This document shows, in pieces, positions 20,888 through 32,071 of a DNA stretch of 64,000 bases; within the stretch, counting starts at the first letter, position 1, and every line of letters starts with the position of its first letter. The translations under genes and the position numbers were made by a program. The notes under the pieces are model-generated. The model did not search any database. It was not told where the DNA came from and worked only from the letters and a program-made list of their open reading frames with translations. Source of the stretch: Megaustenia siamemsis (Eukaryota; Mollusca; Gastropoda; Stylommatophora; Ariophantidae); contig JAVIAB010000024.1 in assembly GCA_032433765.1 (NCBI GenBank), positions 16,714,648 to 16,778,647 on the forward strand. The letters run 5' to 3'.

Positions 20888-23395
20888 TTAGTTTGGTTCT
20901 ATGATTCAACATCCGTGTCTCTGAGTTTGTTTGGTTCTATTATTCAACATCGGAGCCTCTGAGTTAGTTTGGTTGTATGATTTAATAACCGTGTCTCTGA
21001 GTTAGTTTGGTTGTATGATTTAATAACCGTGTCTCTGAGTTAGTTTGGTTGTATGATTTAATAACCGTGTCTCTGAGTTAGTTTGGTTGTATGATTTAAT
21101 AACCGTGTCTCTGAGTTAGTTTGGTTGTATGATTTAACAACCGTGTCTCTGAGTTAGTTTGGTTGTATGATTTAACAACCGTGTCTCTGAGTTAGTTTGG
21201 TTGTATGATTTAACAACCGTGCCTCTGAGTTAGTTTGGTTGTATGATTTAATAACCGTGTCTCTGAGTTAGTTTGGTTACAACCAAACATTCAACATCCA
21301 TGCCTCTGAGTTAGTTTGGTTGTATGATTTAATAACCGTGTCTCTGAGTTAGTTTGGTTGTATGATTTAATAACCGTGCCTCTGAGTTTGTTTGGTTGTA
21401 TGATTTAACAATCGTGCCTCTGAGTTTGTTTGGTTGTATGATTTAACAATCGTGCCTCTGAGTTTGTTTGGTTGTATGATTTAACAACCGTGTCTCTGAG
21501 TTTGTTTGGTTGTATGATTTAACAACCGTGCCTCTGAGTTTGTTTGGTTGTATGATTTAACAACCGTGCCTCTGAGTTAGTTTGGTTGTATGATTTAACA
21601 ATCGTGCCTCTGAGTTTGTTTAGTTGTATGATTTAACAATCGTGCCTCTGAGTTTGTTTGGTTGTATGATTTAACAATCGTGCCTCTGAGTTTGTTTGGT
21701 TGTATGATTTAACAACCGTGCCTCTGAGTTAGTTTGGTTGTATGATTTAACAACCGTGCCTCTGAGTTAGTTTGGTTGTATGATTTAACAATCGTGCCTC
21801 TGAGTTAGTTTGGTTGTATGATTTAACAACCGTGCCTCTGAGTTTGTTTGGTTGTATGATTTAACAATCGTGCCTCTGAGTTAGTTTGGTTGTATGATTT
21901 AACAATCGTGCCTCTGAGTTAGTTTGGTTGTATGATTTAACAATCGTGCCTCTGAGTTTGTTTGGTTGTATGATTTAACATCCGTGCCTCTGAGTTTGTT
22001 TGGTTGTATGATTTAACAATCGTGCCTCTGAGTTTGTTTGGTTGTATGATTTAACATCCGTGCCTCTGAGTTTGTTTGGTTGTATGATTTAACAATCGTG
22101 CCTCTGTTTGGTTGTATGATTTAACATCCGTGCCTCTGAGTTTGTTTGGTTGTATGATTTAACATCCGTGCCTCTGAGTTTGTTTGGTTGTATGATTTAA
22201 CAACAGTGTCTCTGAGTTTGTTTGGTTGTATGATTTAACAACCGTGTCTCTGAGTTAGTTTGTTTGTATGATTTAACAACCGTGTCTCTGAGTTAGTTTG
22301 GTTGTATGATTTAATAACCGCGTCTCTGAGTTAGTTTGGTTGTATGATTTAACAATCGTGCCTCTGAGTTAGTTTGTTTGTATGATTTAACAACCGTGTC
22401 TCTGAGTTAGTTTGTTTGTATGATTTAACAACCGTGTCTCTGAGTTAGTTTGGTTGTATGATTTAACAACCGTGTCTCTGAGTTAGTTTGGTTGTATGAT
22501 TTAACAACCGTGCCTCTGAGTTTGTTTGGTTGTATGATTTAACAACCGTGCCTCTGAGTTTGTTTGGTTGTATGATTTAACAACCGTGTCTCTGAGTTTG
22601 TTTGGTTGTATGATTTAACAATCGTGCCTCTGAGTTAGTTTGGTTGTATGATTTAACAACCGTGCCTCTGAGTTAGTTTGGTTGTATGATTTAACAATCG
22701 TGCCTCTGAGTTAGTTTGGTTGTATGATTTAACAATCGTGCCTCTGAGTTAGTTTGGTTGTATGATTTAACAACCGTGCCTCTGAGTTTGCTTGGTTGTA
22801 TGATTTAACAACCGTGTCTCTGAGTTAGTTTGGTTGTATGATTTAACAATCGTGCCTCTGAGTTAGTTTGGTTGTATGATTTAACAACCGTGCCTCTGAG
22901 TTTGCTTGGTTGTATGATTTAACAACCGTGTCTCTGAGTTAGTTTGGTTGTATGATTTAACAATCGTGCCTCTGAGTTAGTTTGGTTGTATGATTTAACA
23001 ACCGTGCCTCTGAGTTTGCTTGGTTGTATGATTTAACAACCGTGTCTCTGAGTTAGTTTGGTTGTATGATTTAACAACCGTGCCTCTGAGTTAGTTTGGT
23101 TGTATGATTTAACAACCGTGCCTCTGAGTTAGTTTGGTTGTATGATTTAACAACCGTGCCTCTGAGTTAGTTTGGTTGTATGATTTAACAACCGTGCCTC
23201 TGAGTTTGTTTGGTTGTATGATTTAACAACCGTGCCTCTGAGTTAGTTTGGTTGTATGATTTAACAACCGTGCCTCTGAGTTTGTTTGGTTGTATGATTT
23301 AACAACCGTGCCTCTGAGTTAGTTTGGTTGTATGATTTAACAACCGTGCCTCTGAGTTTGTTTGGTTGTATGATTTAACAACTGTGCCTCTGAGC
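20888..23395. repeat. 38-bp minisatellite with higher-order structure
   Basis: About 66 copies of a 38-bp unit, GTTTGGTTGTATGATTTAAC plus AACCGTGCCTCTGAGTTA. Variants at four sites (GTTA/GTTT, AACC/AATC, GCCTC/GTCTC, TTTGG/CTTGG) define runs. The rare TTTGCTTGG variant recurs exactly every 114 bp (22781, 22895, 23009), a trimeric higher-order repeat. One copy near 21284 carries a short inverted piece (ACAACCAAAC). Confidence 0.97.
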
Positions 23396-23480
23396 CATAC
23401 AAGAGGACTGTTTCACACTTGTATTGAGTTGTCTTCTCTTGTTTATGCACAACAAAAAAGTTCAAAGATAACCTTTACTT

Positions 23481-24032
23481 CATCATCATCATCGAGTGCC
23501 ATCTCCACAACGAAGGTTGGCTACCAAGGAGCGCCATTCTGCTCTGTCTCTTTCTTTGATGGTGCAGGTTGTCATAGGCTGGTTTGTCCATCTTTTGATA
23601 TTATTTGTCTATGTTAGTCTTGGTCTGTCTCTACCTCTTTTACCTTGTATTTTCCCCTCCAGGATTACTTTTAGTAGGCAGTTGTGTCTTAACATGGCCC
23701 ACAAATTGCATGTGTCTTGTTTAAATTGTGTTTAGTAGTACTCTTTTCAATTTTAGTTGTTTTAAAACTTCATCGTTTGTTTTCTTTTCCTTCCATCCAA
23801 TTCTACTTATTCTTCTATATATCCACATTTCAAAGGCTTCAATTCTCTGTTCTGTTTTTTGTCTAATGTCCATGTTTCTGCACCATATAGGAATGCTGAG
23901 AAGACATAACATTTTGCTATTCTTAGTTTTAGCCCTGGTGTTATTTGTTTTGATTTTAGTATGTTCTTCATGACATTAAAATTACTTTTTGCCATTCCTA
24001 TTCTTTTTTTTTTTTTCAGTTGTACATTTTCC
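23481..24032 (-). mobile_element. RTE-B, 5'-truncated, with target-site duplication
   Basis: AACCTTTACTT flanks the element at 23470-23480 and 24033-24043. It starts (reversed) with a CATCATCATCATC tail and continues through the RTE-B 3' coding: minus-strand phrases include MWIYRRISRIGWKEKK, AFLYGAETWTLDKK and FNVMKNILKSKQITPG. Several frameshifts. The 552-bp length shows 5' truncation. Confidence 0.9.
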
Positions 24033-24043
24033 AACCTTTACTT

Positions 24044-24715
24044 GCTTTACTATAAAGGTTTGATTGGTATCGATTTACAGCTAACAGTTTTAGAACCGTT
24101 GCAATAAATGTTCAATAGATTCTCGTCTGTTGAAACCACCCGCTGCTACAACACTACCATCTTCTGACCTAATTACACCTCTCAGATACCATTTATCTGG
24201 AGAACAAATCCATCTCGCTGTCTGCTTTTCCAGATCCCTTCGTTCTTCATCAGTTTCTAATGAAACGTACTGGCCCATTCATCACATTCTTCGCTTTAGC
24301 TACTTGTTACCAGATCTTAGATCACTTAAGTACAAATGAGGTCACAGAAAGCACTGGCGTTTATCCCGGCCTAATTGGCAATTTGTTTAGTAATTCTGTC
24401 AGATTATTTCAAATACGAATGCCAAAAGGCAACAGATAGGAGAATTAAAAATAAATCTACATTACCATCTGTCTTTCTTTTACCTATTCTCGTAATGTCA
24501 TGTTCCTGTAATTGGCCACTTGCAAATTGGGATGTTACTAACTCCACTTGTTGTGAAATGATTAGAAGTCTCCATTTTTTTAAATTATTATTTTCATTAT
24601 TTTTCTTATCTGTTGGGGAAACACTAGAAGTTTGACCAGCAGACCCTTCGTCAATGTAAGAAAACCATAGCTGGTCAGGATTACGAACTGATGGCGCCGT
24701 AATCTTTGGAGTGGC
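24044..24715. other. Unassigned region with a possible small minus-strand frame
   Basis: A minus-strand ATG frame of 62 codons (24090-24278, starting MGQYVSLETDEERRDLEKQT) has a stop just upstream and well-mixed composition. A further minus-strand frame near 24440-24580 is also open. I cannot tie either to a family or to splice sites. A decayed transposon gene is as likely as a host exon. Confidence 0.35.
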
Positions 24716-26063
24716 AAAGTTTGTTGCTATAGAAGACCTAGTATTGCGGTACCACAGTTGTAACGGTCTTTTGATGTAGAGGAACTAGTATTGCAGTACC
24801 TAAGTGGTGGGGTCTGTTGATATAGAAGACTAGTATTGCGGCACCTCAGTTGTAACGGTCTTTTGATGTAGAGGAACTAGTATTGCAGTACCTCAGTGGT
24901 GGGGTCTGTTGATATAGAAGACTAGTATTGCGGCACCACAGTTGTAACGGTCTTTTGATGTAGAGGAACTAGTATTGCAGTACCTAAGTGGTGGGGTCTG
25001 TTGATATAGAAGACCTAGTATTGCGGAACCAGTTGTAACGGTCTTTTGATGTTGAGGAACTAGTATTGCAGTACCTCAGTGGTGGGGTCTGTTGATATAG
25101 AAGACCTAGTATTGCAGTACCTCAGTTGTAACGGTCTTTTGACGTAGAGGAACTAGTATTGCAGTACCTCAGTGGTGGGGTCTGTTGATGTAGAAGACCT
25201 AGTATTGCAGTACCTCAGTGGTGGGGTCTTTTGACGTAGAGGAACTAGTATTGCAGTACCTCAGTGGTGGGGTCTGTTGATGTAGAAGACCTAGTATTGC
25301 AGTACCTCAGTGGTGGGGTCTGTTGATGTAGAAGACCTAGTATTGCAGTACCTCAGTGGTGGGGTCTGTTGATGTAGAAGACCTAGTATTGCAGTACCTC
25401 AGTGGTGGGGTCTGTTGATGTAGAAGACCTAGTATTGCAGTACCTCAGTGGTGGGGTCTGTTGATGTAGAAGACCTAGTATTGCAGTACCTCAGTGGTGG
25501 GGTCTGTTGATGTAGAAGACCTAGTATTGCAGTACCTCAGTGGTGGGGTCTGTTGATGTAGAAGACCTAGTATTGCAGTACCTCAGTGGTAGGGGTCTGT
25601 TGATATTGATGACCTAGTATTGCAGTACCTCAGTGGTGGGGTCTGTTGATATAGAAGACCTAGTATTGCAGTACCTTAGTGGTAGGGGTCTGTTGATATT
25701 GATGACCTAGTATTGCAGTACCTCAGTGGTGGGGTCTGTTGATATAGAAGACCTAGTATTGCAGTACCTTAGTGGTAGGGGTCTGTTGATATAGAAGACT
25801 TAGTATTGCAGTACCTTAGTGGTATGGTCTGTTGATATAGAAGACCTAGTATTGCAGTACCTGAGTGGTGGGGTCTGTTGATATAGAAAACCTATAAATA
25901 GTATTGCAGTACCTCAGTGGTAGGGGTCTGTTATATAAAAGACCTAGTACTGCAGTACCAGTGGTTGGGGTCTGTTGATATAGATGACCTAGTATTGCAG
26001 TACGTCAGTGGTAGTGGTCTCTTGATATAGATGACCTAGTATTGCAGTACGTCAGTTGTAGTG
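24716..26063. repeat. 46-bp minisatellite, left part
   Basis: About 29 copies of a 46-bp unit (GGTCTGTTGATGTAGAAGAC plus CTAGTATTGCAGTACCTCAG plus TGGTGG). The left end alternates two unit types (GTTGTAACGGTCTTTTGATG versus GTGGTGGGGTCTGTTGATAT), a dimeric higher-order pattern. The centre is nearly homogeneous and the right end is worn. SINE-B splits it. Confidence 0.96.
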
Positions 26064-26073
26064 ATCTCTTGAT

Positions 26074-26266
26074 GTCTATCTATCTATCTATTGTCCTTTC
26101 GAACCGAAGACGGCACATAGGGCAGAGCCACAATCTCAAAAACAGAAACCTTGCATGCCAAAATGGCACATATTGCAGAGATCACTGCTTCTAAAATCTA
26201 TGGCTCTGTTTCCATAACAATACTTTTTACAATGACAGCTTGTCAAGCCATCGATCAACCTCCTTA
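26074..26266 (-). mobile_element. SINE-B inserted in the 46-bp array
   Basis: ATCTCTTGAT at 26064-26073 and 26267-26276 is duplicated array sequence, which fixes the insertion. The element reads in reverse: TCTATCTATCTATTGTCC tail, the CGAACCGAAGACGGCACAT terminal motif, body, and CAAGCCATCGATCAACCTCC. The tail is therefore a (TAGA)n short repeat, not poly-A. Confidence 0.92.
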
Positions 26267-26276
26267 ATCTCTTGAT

Positions 26277-26395
26277 ATAGATGACCTAGTATTGCAGTAC
26301 CACCGTGATGGGGTCTGTTGATGTAGAAGAATTAGTATTATTGTACCTCAGTGGTAGGGGTCTGTTGATATAGAAGACCCAGTATTTCAGAACCT
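26277..26395. repeat. 46-bp minisatellite, right part
   Basis: Two to three diverged units continue the array after the SINE-B insertion. Confidence 0.9.
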
Positions 26396-26454
26396 CTAGG
26401 AAAGACATGCTCCGCTTTCTCCAGCAGAACCTAGGAAACCAAGAAAGCATTGTA

Positions 26455-26770
26455 AAAGTAAAGTACCCCCCGTCACGCCAAGTGGCGTATAGGGAAATAT
26501 GGTGTTAGTGACCCTATATTTTACAGACCTTCAGCACATGATTTTTGGGGTAATGTGGTCGGTATTACGCCCGTGCTGCTTTTACTTTCCCAGAAAAAAT
26601 CCGGTACCCATTTAAGGCTGGGTGAACCCGGAGCCGTCGGTTGGGATCGAACCCTACCCCTTGTCCGTAGTAGTCCAGTTCACTAACCACTGAGCTATCG
26701 CGGCTCCTACTAATTTTTAGGGAATTAGTAAAACCCAGGTGTCCTCGCCAGGATTACGAACCCCGGCTGT
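26455..26770 (-). mobile_element. SINE-A, dimeric form truncated in the first head
   Basis: AAGAAAGCATTGTA flanks it at 26441-26454 and 26771-26784, a 14-bp duplication. Read on the minus strand, it starts inside the first tRNA-like unit (before GGGGTTCGTAATCC), then linker, second head with perfect A and B boxes, body, hairpin and the TTTAC end. It confirms the order of parts seen at 8944-9308. Confidence 0.93.
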
Positions 26771-26784
26771 AAGAAAGCATTGTA

Positions 26785-27189
26785 GTTCGCCTTATCGCCA
26801 TGTGTATATTATCTAACAGCTGGTGGTTTAGGGGGAGGAGCTCAAGCGCCTGCGACAGAGATCGCAGCGGCAGAGTCGGTAGGCTATCAACTGACCAATC
26901 CCACGCTTCGTACCTTCAGGTCGAAAACGGCTCCATGGAAACGGCTGACAATAAAACAGGTCCCAACTAACACTTGCCAGAATCGTCGTGTTCTCTGTAA
27001 TGGTGGCATTTACTGATATAAAAGGTTCAATGTTGAGTTACCTCCCTGGAGGTCAAGTTTCAACTTCTCCACTAAACACCGGGGAAGTCAAGAAAGTCAA
27101 CACAACCTGCAGGGTTTTAATGAGAGAGGAGAGTTGGCAGTACCGTTGCTGGCATTACGATCAATAGTTCACTCTTTGACGTTGAACAA
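26785..27189. other. Unassigned region
   Basis: GC-balanced unique sequence with no frame of note. It is one of the few stretches without visible repeats. Confidence 0.5.
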
Positions 27190-27675
27190 CAGCAAATTAC
27201 TTAACGAATTAGAGAAGGTGATGTCAGTGAGTAAGAAAATAACGAATGAGAGAATGTGATAACAGTGAGTTAGAAAAATATGGAATTAGATAATGTGATA
27301 ACAGTGAGTTAAAAAAAATGGAATTAGATAATGTGATAACAGTGAGTTAGAAAAATAATGAATGAGAGAATGTGATAACAGTGAGTTAGAAAAATTACGA
27401 ATGAGAAAATATGATAACAGTGAGTTAGAAAAATAAGGAATTAGATAATGAGATAACAGTGAGTTAGAAAAATAACGAATGACAGAATGTGATAACATGA
27501 TAACAGTGAGTTAGAAAAATAACGAATGACAGAATGTGATAACAGTGAGTTAGAAAAATAAGGAATTAGATAATGTGATAACAGTGAGTTAGAAAAAAAA
27601 GAATTAGATAATGTGATAACAGTGAGTTAGAAAAATAAGGAATTAGAGAATGTGATAACAGTGAGTAAGAACAAT
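27190..27675. repeat. 39-bp minisatellite
   Basis: About 12 copies of a 39-bp unit, GATAACAGTGAGTTAGAAAA plus ATAACGAATGAGAGAATGT. Two variants alternate (AACGAATGAGAGAATG and AGGAATTAGATAATG). Confidence 0.95.
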
Positions 27676-28276
27676 AACATCGCATTTCGTCCCTGAACTC
27701 AAAATGCTGAAGTGTTAACCATGATGATAACAAATCCATTCTTGACCCTATTTGGTCGCATATTTCAGATAAGCTGCGATATCAACGCTTTCGGTCCCGA
27801 TAAATCCGACATTTTCACCATATTTTTTAAACGAGTAAGCCTTCTTTGGATCTCATTTACTAAGCAAAGATGTGAAGACACGGGAAGCCAAGTAGCAGTA
27901 AAAATAGCGAATTCGTCAGCAGTTTCTACTAACTGCCAGCTTTGAGTCGCTCACTACAATCACTCAATACGTTTTGCACATCAGGTATTTAAAAAATAAC
28001 TACCTTTTCATATACCTGTGGTGTAAAACAGTGAGATTACCGCTTGTAATATTTCAGACTCTGTAATTCAACCCCTGTAATTCAACATCTGTAATTCAAC
28101 CCCTGTAATTCAACATCTGTTGTGCAGTGAGCAAGTAATTATAATAATAAATAAATAATAATAATAAATAACACTACTAATAAATAACGGTACTAATAAA
28201 TACTAATTAATAATTATAATAAATAATACAAATTATTATTAAATAAACAATAATTATAATAAATAAATAATGATAC
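27676..28276. other. Unassigned, then AT-rich simple sequence
   Basis: 27676-28050 looks unique. A small CTGTAATTCAAC repeat lies at 28060-28120, and (AATAAT)-like simple sequence fills 28138-28276, up to the MITE. Confidence 0.5.
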
Positions 28277-28866
28277 TATAGTTCGTTCAGAAATTCATGC
28301 CCACTGAGTTTATCAATTATCTCGGAGAAACTGTTTGATGAATTTCTGTAATTTTTTTTTTCATGAAATCTTATTTTTTCCACTGACTTTAAGATTTTAT
28401 AACATTTAAGTACAAAGGTAGTCTGAATTTTGCACAAATCGGTTTTTGTTATATAATTTTAGGAAAAAATCAAACCGTGTGCTCTAAATATTAGATTTTA
28501 CTGTAAATTATGCTAATTTATTAACAAAGCTCTCTGTGGTTTGCGTCTTACAAGTTACGGCACAGTGAGGGCGAAATGGTGCTAAGATTGTGTGGAGAGC
28601 ACGTGAAATTTTGCTTTTTAAACGGTGAGTTGATTACAACAAATGTGGGTATTGTAAAATCCTAAAAATTAGGACAACCAAGAATATTATATTTTTATTT
28701 ACCTCAAATAATAAACCATTTTTTCATAAATGCATGATAGTAGAGAAAAAATTCATACTTTAGGTCGGTGAAATAATATTTCATGAAAAAAGAATTACTG
28801 AAATTCATCGACAGTATCCGCGATAATTAATAAACTCTGTGGGCCCGAATTTCTGAACGAACTATA
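28277..28866. mobile_element. MITE with ~105-bp terminal inverted repeats and TA duplication
   Basis: The left end TATAGTTCGTTCAGAAATTC is matched in reverse by GAATTTCTGAACGAACTATA at the right end. The inverted repeats stay alignable for about 105 bases (to TTTCATGAAATCTTATTTT on the left and AATAATATTTCATGAAA on the right), with modest mismatches. A TA dinucleotide is duplicated at each end (28277-28278 and 28865-28866), the hallmark of Tc1/mariner transposition. There is no transposase frame, so it is non-autonomous. The region from 28300 to 28860 is AT-rich with no gene. Confidence 0.88.
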
Positions 28867-29324
28867 ATATACTAATAATAATACTAAAAATAATATTAAA
28901 TAATAATAATAACTAAATAGTAATGATACATGATAAATAATAATAGTAAATAATGACTTAATAATAACAATGAATAAGCTAAACACAAGAAATATTTTTA
29001 GAAATTGTTTCGTTGACCATCGTGCAACTTTTTCCTCCGATCTAACAAATTAGCATCTTTTAAGGTCGCAGGTAAATCCTATATCGCCTCGGATGTTTCC
29101 CTCTATAATAATATTCATTTATTATTATTTGTCTCCAGTCTAAACCACTGGAAACTACTATTCGTGCTGCTTCGTCCTAAATGTTTGTCTGCAACGCAAG
29201 TATTCAGCCCTACCCTATCCGGGAAATACTTGTCTTAACAGGAAAAATATTTCCGAGCTGAGATCGCAGCCTTATGCTATAGTCATAGGAAAGCCTTCGC
29301 GAAAGGACCTTGCCCACGAAGCTA
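28867..29324. other. AT-rich sequence with a SINE-C-like scrap
   Basis: Simple (TAA)-rich sequence to about 28975. A phrase near 29090-29142 (CTCGGATGTTTCCCTCTATA and ATTATTATTTGTCTCC) repeats the 5' part of SINE-C at 29490-29550. The rest is unassigned. Confidence 0.55.
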
Positions 29325-29550
29325 ATTTTTTTTAGATAGCTGAGTGGCAGTGTTCCCTAGCGTGGCAAGGCGCTGTGCCACTGAGTACGGGTTCGATCCT
29401 GCCTTGGTCCATATTTTTTTCTGTTGTTGATCATTTGTCATTTTTTCCGAGTGCTGTAAACATACCTCTTCCTCTGAATTGATTCGCTGATTATCGCATC
29501 GGATGTTTCCCTCTATAATAATATTCATTTATTATTATTTGTCTCCCGTC
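29325..29550 (-). mobile_element. SINE-C copy
   Basis: A tRNA-like segment on the plus strand (AGCTGAGTGGCAGTG with B box GGGTTCGATCCTGCC, 29335-29410) joins a body with CCGAGTGCTGTAAACATACC and ends in TTATTATTTGTCTCCCGTCC. The same parts in reverse order and strand make up 30112-30930. Orientation is uncertain because I cannot tell head from tail with confidence. Confidence 0.7.
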
Positions 29551-29697
29551 CTTAAATCCTATCAACAGGTTCATATCGCAGTAACTGTTTTCTTATTTAA
29601 CTGTTGAGTTTGTTAACTCGCGTGTGTTGACAAGGTGCTGTGTCGATTAGTTGATGAACGGACAGAATCTACCACACTCTTCTACTGTCAGGAAGTT

Positions 29698-29721
29698 ATT
29701 TATTTATTTATTTATTTATTT

Positions 29722-29752
<31 letters not shown>

Positions 29753-30071
29753 TTTGCGTTCGCCAGCTTTTACCTCAGACGAAGTCCCTAGAGACCAGGA
29801 ACTGAATTTTGCGTGTTAATCAATTTGTCCCTGTGCACCGTGTGCACAAGAGTCCCTAGCCGCACAGGCAGATAACTCCGACTTCAGAGGCACTCATATT
29901 TTCCCGTCGATGAGTAATTGACATTTCAAGCCGGGGCTCGCTGCTGAGACTAGGGGTGGTTGCCGCAGAGAGTAATCATAAATCAAAATTCCAACCGATG
30001 CAGCCGGGACTTGAACCCACAACCTCACTGTCTCAAGGCCGGCGTCTTGCCTCGAGACCAACCAGTCCCCC
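29698..30071 (-). mobile_element. SINE-D copy with (TAAA)n tail
   Basis: GGAAGTT at 29691-29697 and 30072-30078 forms a short duplication. On the minus strand it opens with a tRNA-like head (GGGGGACTGGTTGGTCTCGA, B box GGTTCAAGTCCC) near 30000-30070. The body runs for about 230 bases and ends in (TAAA)n, seen here as TTTATTTATT. This tail differs from those of SINE-A and SINE-B. Confidence 0.75.
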
Positions 30072-30111
30072 GGAAGTTGTGATGATGTGTGCAGTCTGCT
30101 GACAGTTAACA

Positions 30112-30930
30112 CGGGAGACAAATAATAATAAATTAATATCATTATGGAGGAAAACTTCCGAGGCAATAGATCAGCGAATGGAGGGAAACTTCCGAGGCAA
30201 TAGATCACCGAATGGAGGGAAACTTCCGAGGCAATAGATCACCGAATGGAGGGAAACTTCCGAGGCAATAGATCAACGAATGGAGGGAAACTTCCGAGGC
30301 AATAGATCAGCGAATAAAGGGAAACTTCCGAGGCAATAGATCACCGAATGGAGGGAAACTTCCGAGGCAATAGATCAACGAATGGAGGGAAACTTCCGAG
30401 GCGATAGATCAACGAATGGAGGGAAACTTCCGAGGCAATAGATCAACGAATGGAGGGAAACTTCCGAGGCAATAGATCAGCGAATGGAGGGAAACTTCCG
30501 AGGCAATAGATCGCCGAATGGAGGGAAACTTCCGAGGCAATAGATCAACGAATGGAGGGAAACTTCCGAGGCAATAGATCAGCGAACGGAGGGAAACTTC
30601 CGAGGCAATAGATCACCGAATGGAGGGAAACTTCCGAGGCGATAGATCAACGAATGGAGGGAAACTTCCGAGGCAATAGATCAGCGAATGGAGGGAAATT
30701 TCCGAGGCGATAGATCAACGAATGGAGGGAAACTTCCGAGGCGATAGATATGCGAATCAATTCAAGGGAAGAGGTATGTTTACAGCACTCGGGGAAAAAA
30801 AATCACAAATAATCAACAGAAACCAAAAAAAAAAAATTAGATGGTCCAAAGCAGGATCGAACCCGTACTCCACGGCACAGCGCCTTACCACGAGAATCAA
30901 ACTCTAGAGCACACGGCCAATTCAGCTACT
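30112..30930 (+). mobile_element. SINE-C copy enlarged by an internal 34-bp array
   Basis: Left end GGGAGACAAATAATAATAAA matches the SINE-C end at 29550 in reverse. Right end (GAGGTATGTTTACAGCACTC, then a tRNA-like block with AGGATCGAACCCGTACTCC) matches the rest. Between them, the segment GAGGGAAACTTCCGAGG...GATCAACGAAT, present once in the 29325 copy, is repeated about 18 times (30150-30750). Confidence 0.85.
30150..30750. repeat. 34-bp minisatellite inside SINE-C
   Basis: About 18 copies of a 34-bp unit, GCAATAGATCAACGAATGGA plus GGGAAACTTCCGAG. The unit is part of the SINE-C sequence, so the array arose in place. Confidence 0.95.
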
Positions 30931-31709
30931 TAAAAAGATAGCTATCATTGACGTCTTTCACGCATGTGCACTCATGACCATAGTATTACGAACACAACTC
31001 GGGAAGAAATTGTGTATCTGTATTTTCCAATTCAGACAAGTATCTCCTGGATAGGGTAGACTATCTATTGTTCTTTGTTGATTATTTGTGATTGTTCTTT
31101 TCCGAGTGTTGTAAACATACCCCTTTCCCTTGAAATAATTCGCTGACAGTTAAGACGCTTGTCCGATGGCGAAATCGAGCTATGCCGATTTGTACAAATC
31201 TTGGCTAATACGAGTCCACTTTCTTGTTTCTTGGAAGTACAAAAGGTCCCGTGTGCACTATGCGCGAGTAAAAAAAACTGTTGGCATATACAAGTTGAAA
31301 AAAAGAAAGTTTGCCAAAAAAAAGAAAGATCGTTAAGCAAAAATCTACCCATGCCGAAGACGACTATGTCGGGCCGAAAGATGCAGATATCGCGGCACGC
31401 TGTAAATTAGCAACGCAACGCATGCACGCCAAATTAATTGAACAGTGAAAAATTAGAAGAAGAAGAAATGAATGGGAAAGGAGAAGAAGATCTATTTTTA
31501 GAACGACCTCGTTACTATTTTTAGCCGTCCGTAATGTTGTTATTTATATCTCGGTAAAGTCACATCTTTACGACCTATGTTTCCACGTAAACAATCTTTC
31601 CCCTAGAAGCGACCATTATTACCCACTGTCCTACTTTTTTCTACTTTTATCTGTCACGGGTTCCTTAACGTGCGCGAATGCACACGGGACCTCCTGTTTT
31701 TCGCGTTAT
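30931..31709. other. SINE-C scrap and unassigned sequence
   Basis: 31068-31145 repeats the SINE-C body (GTTGATTATTTGTGATTG and CCGAGTGTTGTAAACATACC). From 31146 to 31709 I see unique sequence; two phrases (CACTTTCTTGTTTCTTGGAA and CCCGTGTGCACTATGCGCG) look like part of some other retroelement but have no partner here. Confidence 0.5.
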
Positions 31710-32018
31710 CCGAGAGGACTAGACATCGGATCTCACCACCCACAGAGGACTAGACATCGGATCTCACCGCCCAGAAATAACTAGAAATTGGATCTCACCA
31801 CCCAGAGAAGACTAGACATCGGATATCACCACCCAGAGAGGACTAGACATCGGATCTCACCACCCAGAGAGGACTAGACATCGGATCTCACCACACAGAG
31901 AGGACTAGGCATCTGATCTCACCACCCAGAGAGGACTAGACATCGGATCTCACCACCCAGAGAGGACTAGACATCGAATCTCACCACCCAGAGAGGACTA
32001 GACATCGGATCTCACCAT
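31710..32018. repeat. 31-bp minisatellite
   Basis: About ten copies of CCACCCAGAGAGGACTAGAC plus ATCGGATCTCA. It is unrelated to the two other 31-bp arrays in this window. Confidence 0.96.
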
Positions 32019-32071
32019 TTTTTTTCACTTACAACGAAGATAGTAATCAGTTTGCACTTTAAAAGGATATG

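Noticed and set aside
20888..23395. CRISPR-like array
   Set aside because: Repeats are directly adjacent with no unique spacers, and the context is eukaryotic. The same holds for all other arrays here.
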